Assembly (NCBI GenBank): GCA_965230195.1
Contig: OZ245997.1
Location: forward strand, 1,550,001 to 1,614,000
DNA: 64,000 bases
Reading direction: 5' to 3'
From: Putridiphycobacter sp965230195
GTDB lineage: Bacteria; Bacteroidota; Bacteroidia; Flavobacteriales_D; Crocinitomicaceae
Under the pieces are notes generated by a model. The model worked only from the letters and a program-made list of their open reading frames with translations, did no database searches and was not told the DNA's origin. Position numbers and translations under genes: made by a program. Positions 1 to 11,209 of the stretch are shown piece after piece. Each line of letters begins with the position of its first letter. Position 1 is the first letter of the stretch.

Positions 1-2
1 TC

Positions 3-1755
3 AAACCGGGCACCGCATTGGATCACGTTGCGCAGAAGCGCACGACGAGTGTCTACCTCATCCAACGTGTCATTCCGATGTTGCCAGAACGTCTATCGGC
101 GAATCTGTGCAGCTTGAATCCGGGAAAGGATCGTCTGACGTTTTCCGTTGTGTGGGAAATGAATGGAGAAGGCGAGATCTTAAAACAGCATGTACAGAAG
201 AGCATCATCCATTCGGCAACGAAGATGGGCTACCATCATGCACAATCAGCAATCGACGATCCATCGGCTGTACAGCCAGAAAACCTACAAATTCATGGAG
301 GTTACACGTGGGACAAGGTAAAGCGTCTATCTTTGACGGAGACTCTGATGAACGAAGCTGCTGTCGCAGGTGAAAGCAGACATCGTGATGCTTTTCGAGA
401 TTTCGCAGCATCTCCGGAGAAAGCGATTCGAAGACGGCGCTTTGAAACTGAATCGGACAAAGATTCATTTCGGCCTCAACGATGAAGGATTGCCGGAGAC
501 GGCAGAGCCTACGGTGCTGAAAGAAGCAAACAATCTCATCGAAGAATTCATGCTGCTTGCCAATATGTCTGTGGCGAAGCTCATCTCAGACATGTATCCA
601 AGCCATGCTCTGCTTCGATGCCACCCTTCTCCCAAGCTCTGTCGCATGGGCGAACTGATGGACATTGCCAAGGAGCTCCGCGTGACATTAGATCTCTCGA
701 CGGCCGGGGCAATACAGACAGGCCTCAACCAGCTCTATGCTGCGTGCAAAGATACAGATGTCGCGGACGCCATCACGAACATGGCAACACGACCGATGCA
801 AACGGCAGAGTATTTTTGCACGGGAGCTGCCGAGCGAGCAGACTGGGCACACTATGCTCTGGCCGTACAGCGCTATACACATTTCACTTCTCCGATTCGT
901 CGATACCCAGACATCATCGTGCACCGTCTGCTCCACGCTGCTCTGACCAGTGGAGAAGAATTCCGTGAGAAATTGGATCGTGGGGCAACACACAAGATGC
1001 AGGTCTTGGCCATGACTTGTAACACGGGAAAGTTGCATGCCAGGAATGCCCAGGACGCATCGACGGATCTCTACTTGAAGACGTGGCTAGAAAAGGAACC
1101 CGTAGAGACAGTTGGCGTCGTTGCTTCTGTCAAGGGCGCTAAATTCTTTGATATTTATGTCCCGCAATTTGCATTGCCCTATCGGATTCAGTGCGACCAG
1201 ATCGCCAAGAATATTATTCCGAAGTTTGATTCAGCAACTTCCGTCCTCACACTCAGTCTCAAAAGCCCCCACGCAAATGGCACCAGTGAAAAGAATCGAG
1301 TGAACACCCGTGCCAATTCAGGCAATGCATCGAAAGCGAGAAAGTCCTACCTGGTCGAAAAAATAAAACAACATAGGCTTGCCGTTCGTGTCGTCTTCCA
1401 GTACCCTTCGGATCAATCTGTCGCTGTCATTTTGGAGACACCCGAAACAAGAAGCCCAGTCGTTCATGGACAATCGGATCCTGTTCATGTCGAGTTTCAG
1501 TATTCTAATGGTGGTGGTCTGTCTATTGCGTTACACGTCAGAGAGCCACAAAGCAGTCATCTATTCCCAGTGTGCATCCAACAGAAGAGTCGGTGCAAGA
1601 GCGGCGAAAGCAGACAGAGCAAAACTGCTGGACTGCAGTTCCCTCTCGAGCTCACGCGTTTCTCCAAGATACCTGTCAAGGTTTGGGCGCAGCGTGATCC
1701 ACGACTCGGCGTCGTTAAGGACATCAGAGTTGATGTTGTGCTGGCACATTTATAA
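3..1755 (+). CDS. DIS3L2-like 3'-5' exoribonuclease, C-terminal part (5' end outside window)
   Basis: RNase II/RNB-family 3'-5' exoribonuclease; DIS3L2 relatives degrade uridylated RNAs in the cytoplasm without the exosome. Exons are 3-317 and 370-1755, with a 52-nt GT-AG intron. The first exon reads straight into the RNB domain (KPGTALDHVAQKRTTSVYLI, then the SLNPGKDRLTFSVVW block). The second carries EEFMLLANMSV and the hallmark YTHFTSPIRRYPDIIVHRLL near 880-930. An S1-like segment follows (GVVASVKGAKFFDIYVPQFA), then a long, poorly conserved tail. The block order and the absence of a PIN domain in view fit DIS3L2 rather than DIS3/RRP44, but the N-terminus and the metal-binding aspartates lie upstream of the window, so the subtype and activity cannot be checked. 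Confidence 0.9.
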
Positions 1756-1847
1756 AGATGATCTACGGTGTAACAACGACCTCTCAGAATTGCGCCTTCT
1801 GCTCACACGTGCTCCCGTAATCGAATATCCTTCCATGCTCTCTTATG

Positions 1848-2610
1848 TCACACTTCGAACAGCTGCGGTTCCTTTTCTGGGTTTTCTAGGCTCTTCGCTT
1901 TACTCTTGTCTGCTGCATAGAGCACCTGATAAAGGCACAAGTGAACAGACAGGTACCGAGGTCGACGCACTTTGTTTTTAGGTTTGTCGCTGAACAGTGC
2001 TTTTACCAACAACTGTGCCACATCCTCACGATGCATGATGCCTGATACTGGCTCTGCTGAAAAGACCCCACAGTCTGTTGCGGGTTCTGTGATCAGCGAT
2101 CCGGCTTTGACGATCACATACTCTAACCGATCGCTTCTCGCCTGTCCTCACCCAACCAACCAACGCTCAGTCCATCACTGCCGACGACCCACAGAAGGAC
2201 AGACTGACTTTCAGTTCTTCTTCGATGGACTGAGCTGCTGCGTCTTCTGTCGCTAGGAAGACAAAACGCTGAACGTCTGTTTCTAGCGCAGCCTGGATCA
2301 AACGCAGGGTCTCCGCAGTGTCGGTCGTGGAAACGACGGCTTCCAATCCATCGATCTCTGCGCATTATGGCATCCTTTTGGCAAGAGGCGTCCTTCAAAC
2401 GAGCACCTTTGAGCGCAGGCATGAGTTTCGCGACATCTGCCAGGTACTCTCCTTTCATAGCAACGACATTCATCTCTTCCAAGACCTTTCGCTGGAGATC
2501 AGATGTCGGCATCATGTACGCCCACGTGCCCATGTCTTTCAACAGCTTCACCGTATCCAATCCCACACCGACACCGCCTGCAACAAGCACGGTGGCATTG
2601 TCTGGATCCA
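1848..2610 (-). CDS. atypical short-chain dehydrogenase (NAD(P)-binding Rossmann protein), 5' end unresolved
   Basis: Extended/atypical SDR (NAD(P)H-binding, NmrA-like). Exons on the minus strand: about 2610-2407, 2357-2209, 2141-1971 and 1925-1848; introns of 49, 67 and 45 nt. The Rossmann glycine motif is visible at the N-terminus (VLVAGGVGVGLDTVKLL), the middle strand reads EAVVSTTDTAETL, and the C-terminal block reads VIVKAGSLITEPA followed by HREDVAQLLVKALFSDKPKN. This matches the layout of plastid-associated atypical SDR5 proteins. No ATG lies directly in frame before LRALDPDN, so a short leader exon, possibly a targeting peptide, is expected upstream at about 2640-2790. Substrate unknown. 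Confidence 0.75.
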
Positions 2611-2699
2611 GTGCTCGCAGATCTCTCCTTCTCCGATGCCTTTGGACACAACGCTGTTCGCCATGGAGCCAGCCATCTATGCGTGATCAGGTTTACGGT

Positions 2700-3445
2700 A
2701 CGAGTGGCCGCGTTACGCGATTCGCGTATCTGATACTGCGGCGAAGTGATGGAGAAACCCTTGACAGTGTCGTCATCGTCGTACACATATGCACAGTGGA
2801 ATCTGCGCGTTCTTTTTGTCCCTAGTCACATCATTCAGAATGTCCAATGCATGCATTAAATATACTCCGTTTTGTTCTTTTGCCTTCTATTGGTTGTTAT
2901 TCTTTCACAACTAGCAGTCAGTAATGCAGTGCCTCGACTTCTCAATCAATCACCGAAGGGCACAGGATCAGACAAAATAAAAAAAGACAAGCAGAAAAAC
3001 AGCTCTGTTGCCATCAATGCATCTGCCATAACAATACTAGTTGGACGCATCAGATCACCCAGAATGATTCAGACGTAAGGCCTTGAATGACACTGAGAGC
3101 ACAAGAACACATTCTAGGTGCCCATTATTAAGGATGAGTAAAAAAGATTGAGAACAGAACCATGGATGCAAAGCGTAAAGAGGCGTGAAAGAGGAATCAT
3201 CGATGCCTATTGGTTACAAGACGTGCTAGTGTCTGTCCTTTAACTTGCAGAAAATCCATCTTCCCTCAACAGAACCCTTTCAGAAAGACACAACAAAGTA
3301 CAGATGCGCCATCGTTGTCCTCGTCCTCGTCGTCGTCTTTGTAGCACAGAAAATGATTCCCCAATGAAATAAAGATGACGAAGCACAGCGTGCAGGCAAT
3401 CTTGCTTTCTATGTATGGCTGTGTAGATGGCGCTGTCTGCACGAC
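2700..3445. other. intergenic region without a recognisable gene
   Basis: Lies between the SDR and the stop codon of the MATH-BTB gene. It may hold the SDR leader exon in its first 100 bases and the 3' UTR of the BTB gene at the other end. The sequence is A/T-richer than its neighbours and has only short open frames without recognisable similarity. A GTAAGT sits exactly at the BTB stop, so an extra 3' exon cannot be excluded. Confidence 0.4.
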
Positions 3446-5239
3446 TTACTCTGCTCGTCGTTGACGCACACGTCTCCCGGCCTCTTCGATGGATTCACGA
3501 TTATGCATCCTGAAATGGTGCTGTCTCCCAGACCTCGCTTCGGAAAGGGATGCCACTGTCTGAATAATGTCACCCTGCAGACCAGGGCACGATTCTGACA
3601 AATGTTTGTATCCTTCTGTTTCCAAGACAGGCTGCAAGTTTTTGGCGACAAAATCCAGACAGACTTTTTTCAAATCCTGCACAAAAGAACACAGTTGATC
3701 GGTGGTGTCCTTCATTGCCAAGATGATGCATGTATTCATCAAGATCTTACATCTGCTCTGTTCTGCTCGGCTAAGGTGAGTGTGGTGGCAACAGTGTCAA
3801 TGTCAATCATGAGACAAAGTCTCTTTTCACAAATTTTTCGCAGTCGGTTAAGCTCAAATCGATCTGCAGCTTCCAAGAGATGCTGCGCGAAGGCACAATC
3901 CATATTGTCGTCCAAATCATCCGGCAATGCATCGGAGTAAACAAAATGCAAGAGGACTTTCAGAACTGGTGTCTTTATTTCTTTGATGTGCACAATTCCT
4001 TCGCAACCTTCTTTGAATGTGTTGTTGAGTAATGCACGGAACACTGGGGATCTGGATTCCAGAATGATCTTATGTACAGGAAATGCCTCGTCCTCTGCAA
4101 CGATGGTGATGTCGCTGTCCTTCCCCGTCAAAAACAGATCCTCCAAGTCTGTGCCGAGACGTGGGGAAGGGACATGGACGAGATCGGAACGCACTCCAGA
4201 AACTCCAATGTTCTTGTTGAGTGCACCTCCACTTGTGACGACCAATTCAATCGAGTACTTGATTATCAGGGTATCGTCGATGAGATACCCCTTGGATGGA
4301 TCCTCCAGAATGGCACGTTTAATGAACTTTCTATAGCCATGGCAGTTACGAGCATTGGGATCTTGACGAGCACAGCTTATCTTTACAGCTCCAGCTTCGC
4401 GAGCTCTCCCTTTTGAAAAATGTCCGCCCGCTCCTGAACCCAACAGAGCCACGAAAGAGTGAGAACAGGCTTGCAGAATAGCAGAGGGAACAGACCTGTT
4501 TGATTGACGAGTGTAAATCTGTGAAAGGCTCGAACCACTTTGCCTTCGCTTGTGTTCAGCACCCCTTGCTGTAGCAACACGCATCTCACACATCAGCAAA
4601 GCAGCATCCCATTGGCCATGTATCCCACCTGTGGATTGTTTCCTTCGCCGATAAGGGCCACAAACAAAGCAACATAATCATTCTACATGCCATGCCAATC
4701 ACCATGTCAGCATCTCATTGTGTGTTCTCATAGCATTCTACTTCTTCGTTAGCTGCATAGGATCGCACCTCTCTGTGCAGACGGCGATGTTCGAGAAGGT
4801 AATTTGGAGCAGGATGATTAGGCTGATTCGGTTCAGCAGCTGCAGGGCCATTAGGATCCATCATCATAATATCTGCAGCTTGGAGAGCACCGGCGGCTTG
4901 TACCAACTGGGCCCGCTGTGCATGATGTGCCAGTTCTGCAGAACTTTTCTTGCCATCTGGATAGAAAAGCAGTACCTATGAGCATATCTCACACATCTAC
5001 ACATCTCACTCTGACATCTCACCCATTCATGACCACCCACACTGAAACGTTCACTGGCGACGGGCTCTCCGTCGCCGATTCCCTTGACGAGACTGTACCC
5101 TACAATTGTATGCGTATGCTCCCCTGGACAGCCAAGTCCATTTGAGTCATGTAACATTGCTCAGAGCATCGTGCTTACCACGGACGGTATCCGTCACCGT
5201 CTTTGACGCCGTCGTCTGCTTTCCTAAGTCCGACGACAT
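3446..5239 (-). CDS. MATH-BTB protein (BPM/SPOP-like Cullin-3 substrate adaptor)
   Basis: Seven exons: 5239-5179, 5123-5023, 4975-4769, 4682-4629, 4568-4496, 4433-3751, 3676-3446; 1410 nt, 469 aa, all introns GT-AG. The MATH domain starts at HTHTIVGYSLVKGIGDGEPV and runs through RFSVGGHEW and FYPDGKK to CHGYRKFIKR and LIDDTLIIKYSIEL. The BTB fold follows (DITIVAEDEAFPVHKIILES, SPVFRALLNNTFKEG), then the BACK-like tail AQHLLEAADRF and TVATTLTLAEQN. The family recruits substrates through MATH to CUL3-RING ubiquitin ligases. The order and spacing match plant BPM proteins. Oddity: an alanine/proline/asparagine-rich insertion of roughly 50 residues sits inside MATH, in the 4769-4975 exon. The start ATG at 5239 gives a short basic leader. 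Confidence 0.92.
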
Positions 5240-5568
5240 ATTGCGTCACGTCTACCGGTCTCCTTATCAGAACTGCAGAGACACGTTTTGGCTGAAACGA
5301 AGAAGGAAGCCGTAGGAACTCTTCTTCTTAGGCAAATTTGAACACGGCACCCAAAAACGGCGAAAGAGCTTCAGCGATGCAAGCGCTATACACGCTGTCG
5401 CATCACGTACCGCGATGAATCATTTACGCTGCCACTAATCACGCGTCCCACTAAGTCCGTAGCTAATATGTACGTACGTCTTTACGTCGTGTGTGCGTTC
5501 GTGCTGGACAACAATCGCTTCATCTTTCACCATCATCTCCGAGGGCGGCGGCGACAAACGTTCTCAGA
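5240..5568. promoter_or_regulatory. shared divergent upstream region of MATH-BTB and eL42 genes
   Basis: 329 bp between two head-to-head start codons (5239 on minus, 5569 on plus). It must hold both promoters and 5' UTRs. It is rich in ACGT and CGTA stretches (for example around 5455-5490). I see no clear TATA box and assign no specific factor site. Confidence 0.5.
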
Positions 5569-6065
5569 ATGGTAGTCAGCAGCGCGAGGTTTGTGGCACA
5601 TCTCTTGCGTTCAGGTGAACGTGCCGAAAACGAAGCGCGCGTATTGCAAACATAAGGATTGCCGAAAGCATGTGCTGTTTAAAGTGACGCAATACAAAGC
5701 AGGAAAAGCCAGTCTCTATGCACAAGGTCACGGATCTGTATGCCTGTTTGGATGAGGAACAGCCTGACAGGGAAGCGACGGTATGATCGAAAGCAGTCCG
5801 GCTATGGTGGTCAGACCAAACCCGTCTTCAAGAAAAAGGTTCTGTCCGAGCATCAACAGACAGGCTCCTGCAGAAATGACCTCAGGCGAAAACGACGAAG
5901 AAGATCGTGCTGCGTCTGAGTTGTCCAGAATGCAAGATGATCTCGCTGATGCCGATCAAAGTGAAAGATCACTTTCTCCTCCGCCATTGATCAAATGGAT
6001 CCTGTTACATACAGCGCTGCAAGCATTTTGAAATCGGCGGAGAGAAGAAGAAGCAGATGTATTGA
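5569..6065 (+). CDS. RPL36A: 60S ribosomal protein eL42 (L36a/L44)
   Basis: Structural protein of the large ribosomal subunit near the E-site. Five small exons: 5569-5571, 5615-5726, 5771-5838, 5886-5960 and 6015-6065; 309 nt, 102 aa, the normal family length. The protein reads V-NVPKTKRAYCKHKDCRKH, then KVTQYKAGKASLYAQGKRRY, DRKQSGYGGQTKPVFKKKAK, TTKKIVLRLSCPECK and KRCKHFEIGGEKKKQMY. The CxxxxC and CxxC zinc ligands are present. The first exon is only the ATG, followed at once by a 43-nt intron. Every splice is GT-AG with introns of 43-54 nt. No single reading frame shows the gene, so frame-based searches miss it. Confidence 0.97.
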
Positions 6066-6190
6066 GAACGGTTCTCATCATCATCGGAGGAGGATGAGTG
6101 AGAAGATGCGACACTATTCAAAGTCTTGTTAAACCAATCCGTGTTCGCCGGACACTCCGATTTTCAAAGATCATCGCCTTCCGTGCTGTT

Positions 6191-7417
6191 TCAGATATCG
6201 GCATAGTCTTCATCTTGCGGTGCATCTCGAGGACGGCTGCTGTCTTCTTCCGTGCGTTTTCGCTTTGTTCCTGCAAAGCAGCGATGCGTATCACACTTTG
6301 TGAAAGAGTGCGTGATGTGACCTGCTGGCAAGTCACTGGAACCGCCTGCTGCTGCAGCAGAAGAGGAGCTGCCCCCACCGCCGCTGCCAAAGTGATGAGA
6401 TACCGAGACCTCTTCGTCCGATTCGAAGGATGCTTCGTCGCTTTCCGTTTCGCCCTCTGGCATCACATAGTCTTCATCCTGATCCGATTTTTCGTCTTCG
6501 ATCGGAGGCCCCTGTCCAAACACAGCTTCAGCGATTTCACCATCCACGACTGTCTTACTGCCAAGACCGATACATGGATCTCTTCGGCTTCACTTTCTTC
6601 CGCATTGCTCTGATCATCGTCCTACAGAACCCAAGAGATGGTATGAAGAGGTGGTGATGGATGGCGGCGGGTGTTCACGGAGTCTGTGATGAGATTCAGC
6701 AGTTCGGGCTCCTCGGCATCACCGACAACGTTTTCCTAGAATCGTTTATCATTGGGATTTGCATCCGGCATCGATCTCTATCTGCTTTACTTCGTCGTCC
6801 ATGTCCTCTGCGTCTCCCTCATCATCGTCGTCCTCTTCGTCATCGTCGTCCTCTTCCGAACTGCTCTCGTCTTCATCGTCCGTGGAATTTAAGAGATCGA
6901 TTCCGTCTTTGTTCAAGTTATCGAGCACTTGCAACGTGGGAAGTGTTTCAAAAACACGTTCCCTGTAGTTCTCTGCATGTTCGCATACCGGACAGTCGCA
7001 GAGGTCCAAATGTGTCAGATCCAATCTCTGCAGCTGCTGCATTTCGTAGATATCTTCGATTCTGTTGTGTGCCAGACTCAGCTCCCGCAGAGACGGTAGA
7101 GGGGCATCCGGGAGGCAATGCAGTCCTTCCTTGATTTTATTGTCTGCTAGGTTCAGACGCGTCAGCTTCGCTAGAGATGGAAATCCCGCCAAGCTCTTGA
7201 GACCGACATTACAGAGCGACAGCTGCGTCAGTGCGTCCATTCCTGCAAGACACTGCGCAACGCCGCAGGTGATGGCAAGACGTAACGTAAGGAAAGGGGC
7301 AGGTACACTCAAGTCCGTCACACGGCATTTTCCGTCGAGGATGAGTTCTGTCAATTCGTGTTTCGCAACGCCGGCAGACGCGAGAGCGTCTTCGAGCGCG
7401 TCTGCCAGATCCTTCAT
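6191..7417 (-). CDS. ANP32-like acidic leucine-rich repeat protein
   Basis: Six exons: 7417-7307, 7252-6791, 6735-6679, 6621-6559, 6511-6322, 6270-6191; 963 nt, 320 aa. LRRs run from LILDGKCRVTDLS through LTRLNLADNKIKEGL, LRELSLAHNRIEDI and LDLTHLDLCDCPV to the LRRCT-like cap NYRERVFETLPTLQVLDNLN. A long Asp/Glu run follows (about 6800-6880) and then an acidic, Ser/Gly/Ala-rich tail with a basic patch TKRKRTEED that could be a nuclear localisation signal. Family members bind histones and act as chaperones or phosphatase inhibitors in the nucleus. The start at 7417 is chosen because the upstream open frame has no ATG and the LRR begins soon after. The intron 6271-6321 is 51 nt and stop-free. 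Confidence 0.85.
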
Positions 7418-7500
7418 TTCGCCAAAGGGACGATGTGGTACACGAAGCCGTCTGGTTTTAGATTTCACCGTTGTGATGTGACGGATGTTACACAGCTCAA

Positions 7501-10500
7501 TCAGGCGCAGTACTTTTGTAGCCACGCGTCCATCTCATACAGGCAATGCATGACAGATTCTTCGGCTCGATAGTCGTGCCCTTCATATGGCAACAGAACG
7601 AGGCGACAGGGGGCGCCATGTGCTTTGAGGGCTGCATAGAATCGCTCGCTTTGCATGGTATGTGTGCCAATGTTGTTGTCATCTCTGCCATGGATCAAGA
7701 GCAAAGGTTTCGTGATCTTGTTGGCAGATGTGAAGGGCGACATCTTCATGTACGTCTCCTCTGCCTGCCACAACGTTCGCTCCTCAGATTGGAAACCAAA
7801 GGGCGTCAGTGTTCTGTTGTATGCTCCACTGCGGCAGATGCCACAGGAAAAGAGATCAGGACAATGGGCTAGGAGATTGGCAACAGTGAAGGCGCCGTAA
7901 GAATGCCCTCCGACAGCAATGGATTCGCGTTTTGCAACGCCTCGCTTTACTACTTCCTCAATAGCAGCTTCAGCATTGCCTGTATGTCACACATGGGTGC
8001 ATGGAGTGAGAGGCTGATGAAGTGACAGACATATGAGCTGCTCGATGTACGTGTCGTTGGGCTCCTCTTCCCCTTCAGCAATGATCGGCATGGATGGACC
8101 GTCGAAGACAGCATATTGGCGGGAGAGCCATAGCTTTGGTGTTAACGAACCCAGACTCACAAATTCATAAGGCGAACGCCTCAACTGTCCAGCTGCATCC
8201 TGCAGATAAATCGAAAAAAGCGGTGCTCGGATATCTGTGGCCAATTGGACATCGTTTGCCTCACTTTGGATTTGTAGGAATGAGGATAGACCCAAAGAAT
8301 ACAGGGAAGTGGACCATCACGTTCCTTGTTGTATCCAACGGGCAGATATAGTGTGCCTGTCAAATCAACACCGTCGTTTCTTTTATAGCGTACGATTTCC
8401 TTCTGCACATCTTTCATCTACATCCACGGCCAATTCGCATTTGTCTCAGAAAACTTGACGGACATGTGGGTAGGGATGCGGAAATTGGGTCAGAAGGCGA
8501 CGGGCAGCATCCTGTGCGTTTGAGAAATTGACCAGAGAGAACTGAGGAACATCTTGTGCCGTCTCCCGCGAAAGCATCACCGTCAGATTCTCTCTCGTGA
8601 TCATTTCGTCGCCGCCGTCATTAAAAATGCTCGAAAACGATTCATAGTAGGGCGGAGCACTCTGCCAGATCCTCTCCGTTTCTCCAGAATCGATATCCAT
8701 AATATCCAAGAAGGGCTGATTGCCACGCGATGAAGCACCCTCCCCTGCAGCGCAGCAATTCTATATAGGGTGCCACAAAGGCATGAAGAGACCGACCATT
8801 GAGGAGGAGTTTCCGTTCTCCATCGATCTTGGCCAGAACATAAGTTCCCCGAGACGTTCTTCGCGCGACAGGGTATCCAGGATCGTTATAGACATCCTCA
8901 TAGCTCCGATCGAAGAGCACTTTCGAAGGTCGATCGGGATGATCTGGAGCAATGACATGTGTGATAAGCCGTCTCGTCTTCCACCAGCTTTCGTTGAGGA
9001 TGGCTAGATCGTCGTCACAGAATGAAACCCCCAAGCAACGCAGCGTTGTGGTGGCGATGATTTGAGGGAGACGCTCTGTAAGAATGTCCATCGTATAAAC
9101 GATGTCGCGAGGATCTGCATCTTTCTTGGGGTCCCCTTCATCTTGTGCTTCGATCCAGCAAACAGTTGCGTCCTTGTCGGGTCGCCATCGTACACGTCTG
9201 GGGCCTTTGCGTACGCTGCTGAAATCGGTGGGGATGTCATCTGCCAGTGGCAAGAAGGCAAGTTCTTTGACAAAAGACAAATCCCTGCACAGCTCTGTAA
9301 AGGCCGTGTGCCTGGAAGACTGCATACATACCTTTTCCAGATTTGAATCCGCTTTGGAAAACGCCCACACGGAAAGGCAAAGGAGAACGGGCGTTCCATC
9401 CAGCTGACGATCAGAAATTGAGCATTGGGAGATCTCGAAAACCTGAAGCAGACACATCCGATGCATCTCTCTGAGAGTGAGGTGAGCACAGACGATGTGT
9501 AGAGTGCTGGCGGCGAACGACAGAGTTCCGTGGCGGAAGGAATGTCGATCACAATCAGTTCAGAAGTACAATAGTACTCAAACAGATCTTCATCGTACTC
9601 ATCCTGTGCACCCAAGTGTCGCTCGCCATTTCAACCAGGGGAGACATCTCACTTTCAGCAGATCTTGAAACGTAAAGGACTGCGATTGTCTGGCTTCGCT
9701 GTTGTCTTGGATCACTGGACCGAGCGGAGCCAATGGCTTGGATGGTTTATCCTCTAAATCACGAGGCAAACAACAAGCCACCACGGTATCTTCATCCAAC
9801 CACTCGTATCTACGACCACATCATAACCGTCATACCACAAGCCTTGCACATTCTTTACTCGTGGAAGATGGTATTGAGTCGACAGGGGTCGTCTTTGAGG
9901 ATCGGCTGGGCTGTGTGTGTTGTCAGATCGGCAACCCAGAGCTCCGATGCCGAGCGAGGAGGATCGTTTGGTCCTCCTGGACTGCGCAGAGTAAATGCAA
10001 TTCTCGACCCCTGTGGCGAGTAAGAAATGCCGTTGATCCAGAACCCAGATGGGATCCCTTTGAATTTGACTGTCGCCTCTTCGGGTGCAGGGACAATCTG
10101 ATCGATGTCTACCACAGACATGTCTGTGTAGTAACCCATTCTGCTACGACTGAAGGCGGCGCCATCAATCTTTAAACCTGGACAGAGACGTGCGTCGACA
10201 ACGATAGAGATCTGGGAGAGTGTCTCCACCAGCAAGTTTCTCTTCGGGACGTGCAAATTCAGAGACTGGTGGGAAGGGAGGAGGTCTTGTCAGTTGTAGA
10301 ATCTAAACACAAGTGTGAGAAAGTGTGACACGTATGCATCGAAGTGCTTTTGTCTTGTCTGGTGAGATCGAAAGCACAGGATTGGGAGGTATCTGAACCA
10401 AGTCCGCGATGTCTTTGTGAGGCTGACCGTAGAGTTGACCATTTGTCTTGCCCTGTTGCGTCCTCGGCTTTGCTGCAAGGGGCACAATTGTTAGTCATGT

Positions 10501-10680
10501 GCTCGTCTGCCGAGGAAAACGACGTGCTGGCGCTGCGGATTTCTCAACCGCCATCGCTGTCTGTTCGGATTGTGAAGGATCCATGGAGCGGATTTTTCGA
10601 GAATAGCACCGTGATCTGGTGTATCCAACGGCAGCTCCTATACGAACGCTCATGCGAGCGACAGCACAATGTGGCGTCAT
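7501..10680 (-). CDS. glutamyl endopeptidase, plastid type (S9 prolyl-oligopeptidase family)
   Basis: Twelve exons: 10680-10521, 10472-10330, 10302-10230, 10177-9859, 9809-9653, 9603-9494, 9442-9332, 9284-8797, 8744-8464, 8417-8265, 8199-8031, 7979-7501; 2643 nt, 880 aa. The beta-propeller half reads FARPEEKLAGLKIDGAAF, SRSRMGYYTDM and FPCGRFPKRIQIW. The catalytic alpha/beta-hydrolase half has the nucleophile Ser in GGHSYGAFTVANLLAH, then SGAYNRTLTPFGFQSEERTL, the region around HGRDDNN that should supply the Asp, and the His in LLPYEGHDYRAEESVMH. In plants this enzyme degrades peptides in the chloroplast stroma. The first exon (MTPHCAVARMSVRI..., Arg/Ser-rich) looks like a targeting peptide. 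One apparent intron, 10303-10329, is only 27 nt. Confidence 0.93.
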
Positions 10681-11209
10681 GCCGCTGCCAATACACTATT
10701 GGATGCCCTCTTGCAAACGTCACGTCTCAGACGAAGAACATGTCGTTATGTGAATGATAGAAAATAAGTGTGGTCCCCAAGAATTTTGCTACTACGAGTA
10801 ACCCCCCTGTAAGCAGACATCTAGATCTGACCAGAGCCGATTGGCGAATCGACCCATGCCACTAGCTACCCCCGTCAGATGTGGTCTTGTTTGCATAGAT
10901 ATTTTCCGCCCCTCCCCACACACACCAACTACTTTATGTGTTGCTAACAGCACCAATGAAGACTTACTTACATCACAGATATTTCGAGTTCATACAGTTG
11001 CAGTGCTTAAAGAGCAGGTCCAAAGAAGCACCCACAGAATCGAAGCACACAGTTTGGCATTGAAATGTTGCTTGCTGTGTAAGAAAGTAAGCAATAACGG
11101 AAAAGCTGAAGCTGAGGTAGGTCTACATGGCTGCACTGTGTGTAGCTAAAGACATTATCTTTGAACTCTAGCCGTGTCATTTATTAGAATACGCGTGCGG
11201 TTTCTCTGT
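10681..11209. other. intergenic region
   Basis: Upstream region of the glutamyl endopeptidase gene and 3' flank of the USP-like gene, both on the minus strand. It contains a stop-broken, A/C-rich stretch. I see no protein, RNA or repeat here that I can support. Confidence 0.4.

Noticed and set aside
6759..6968. Plus-strand serine-rich frame at 6.8 kb
   Set aside because: It is the antisense of the Asp/Glu run in the ANP32-like tail (GAC/GAA repeats read as Ser codons).
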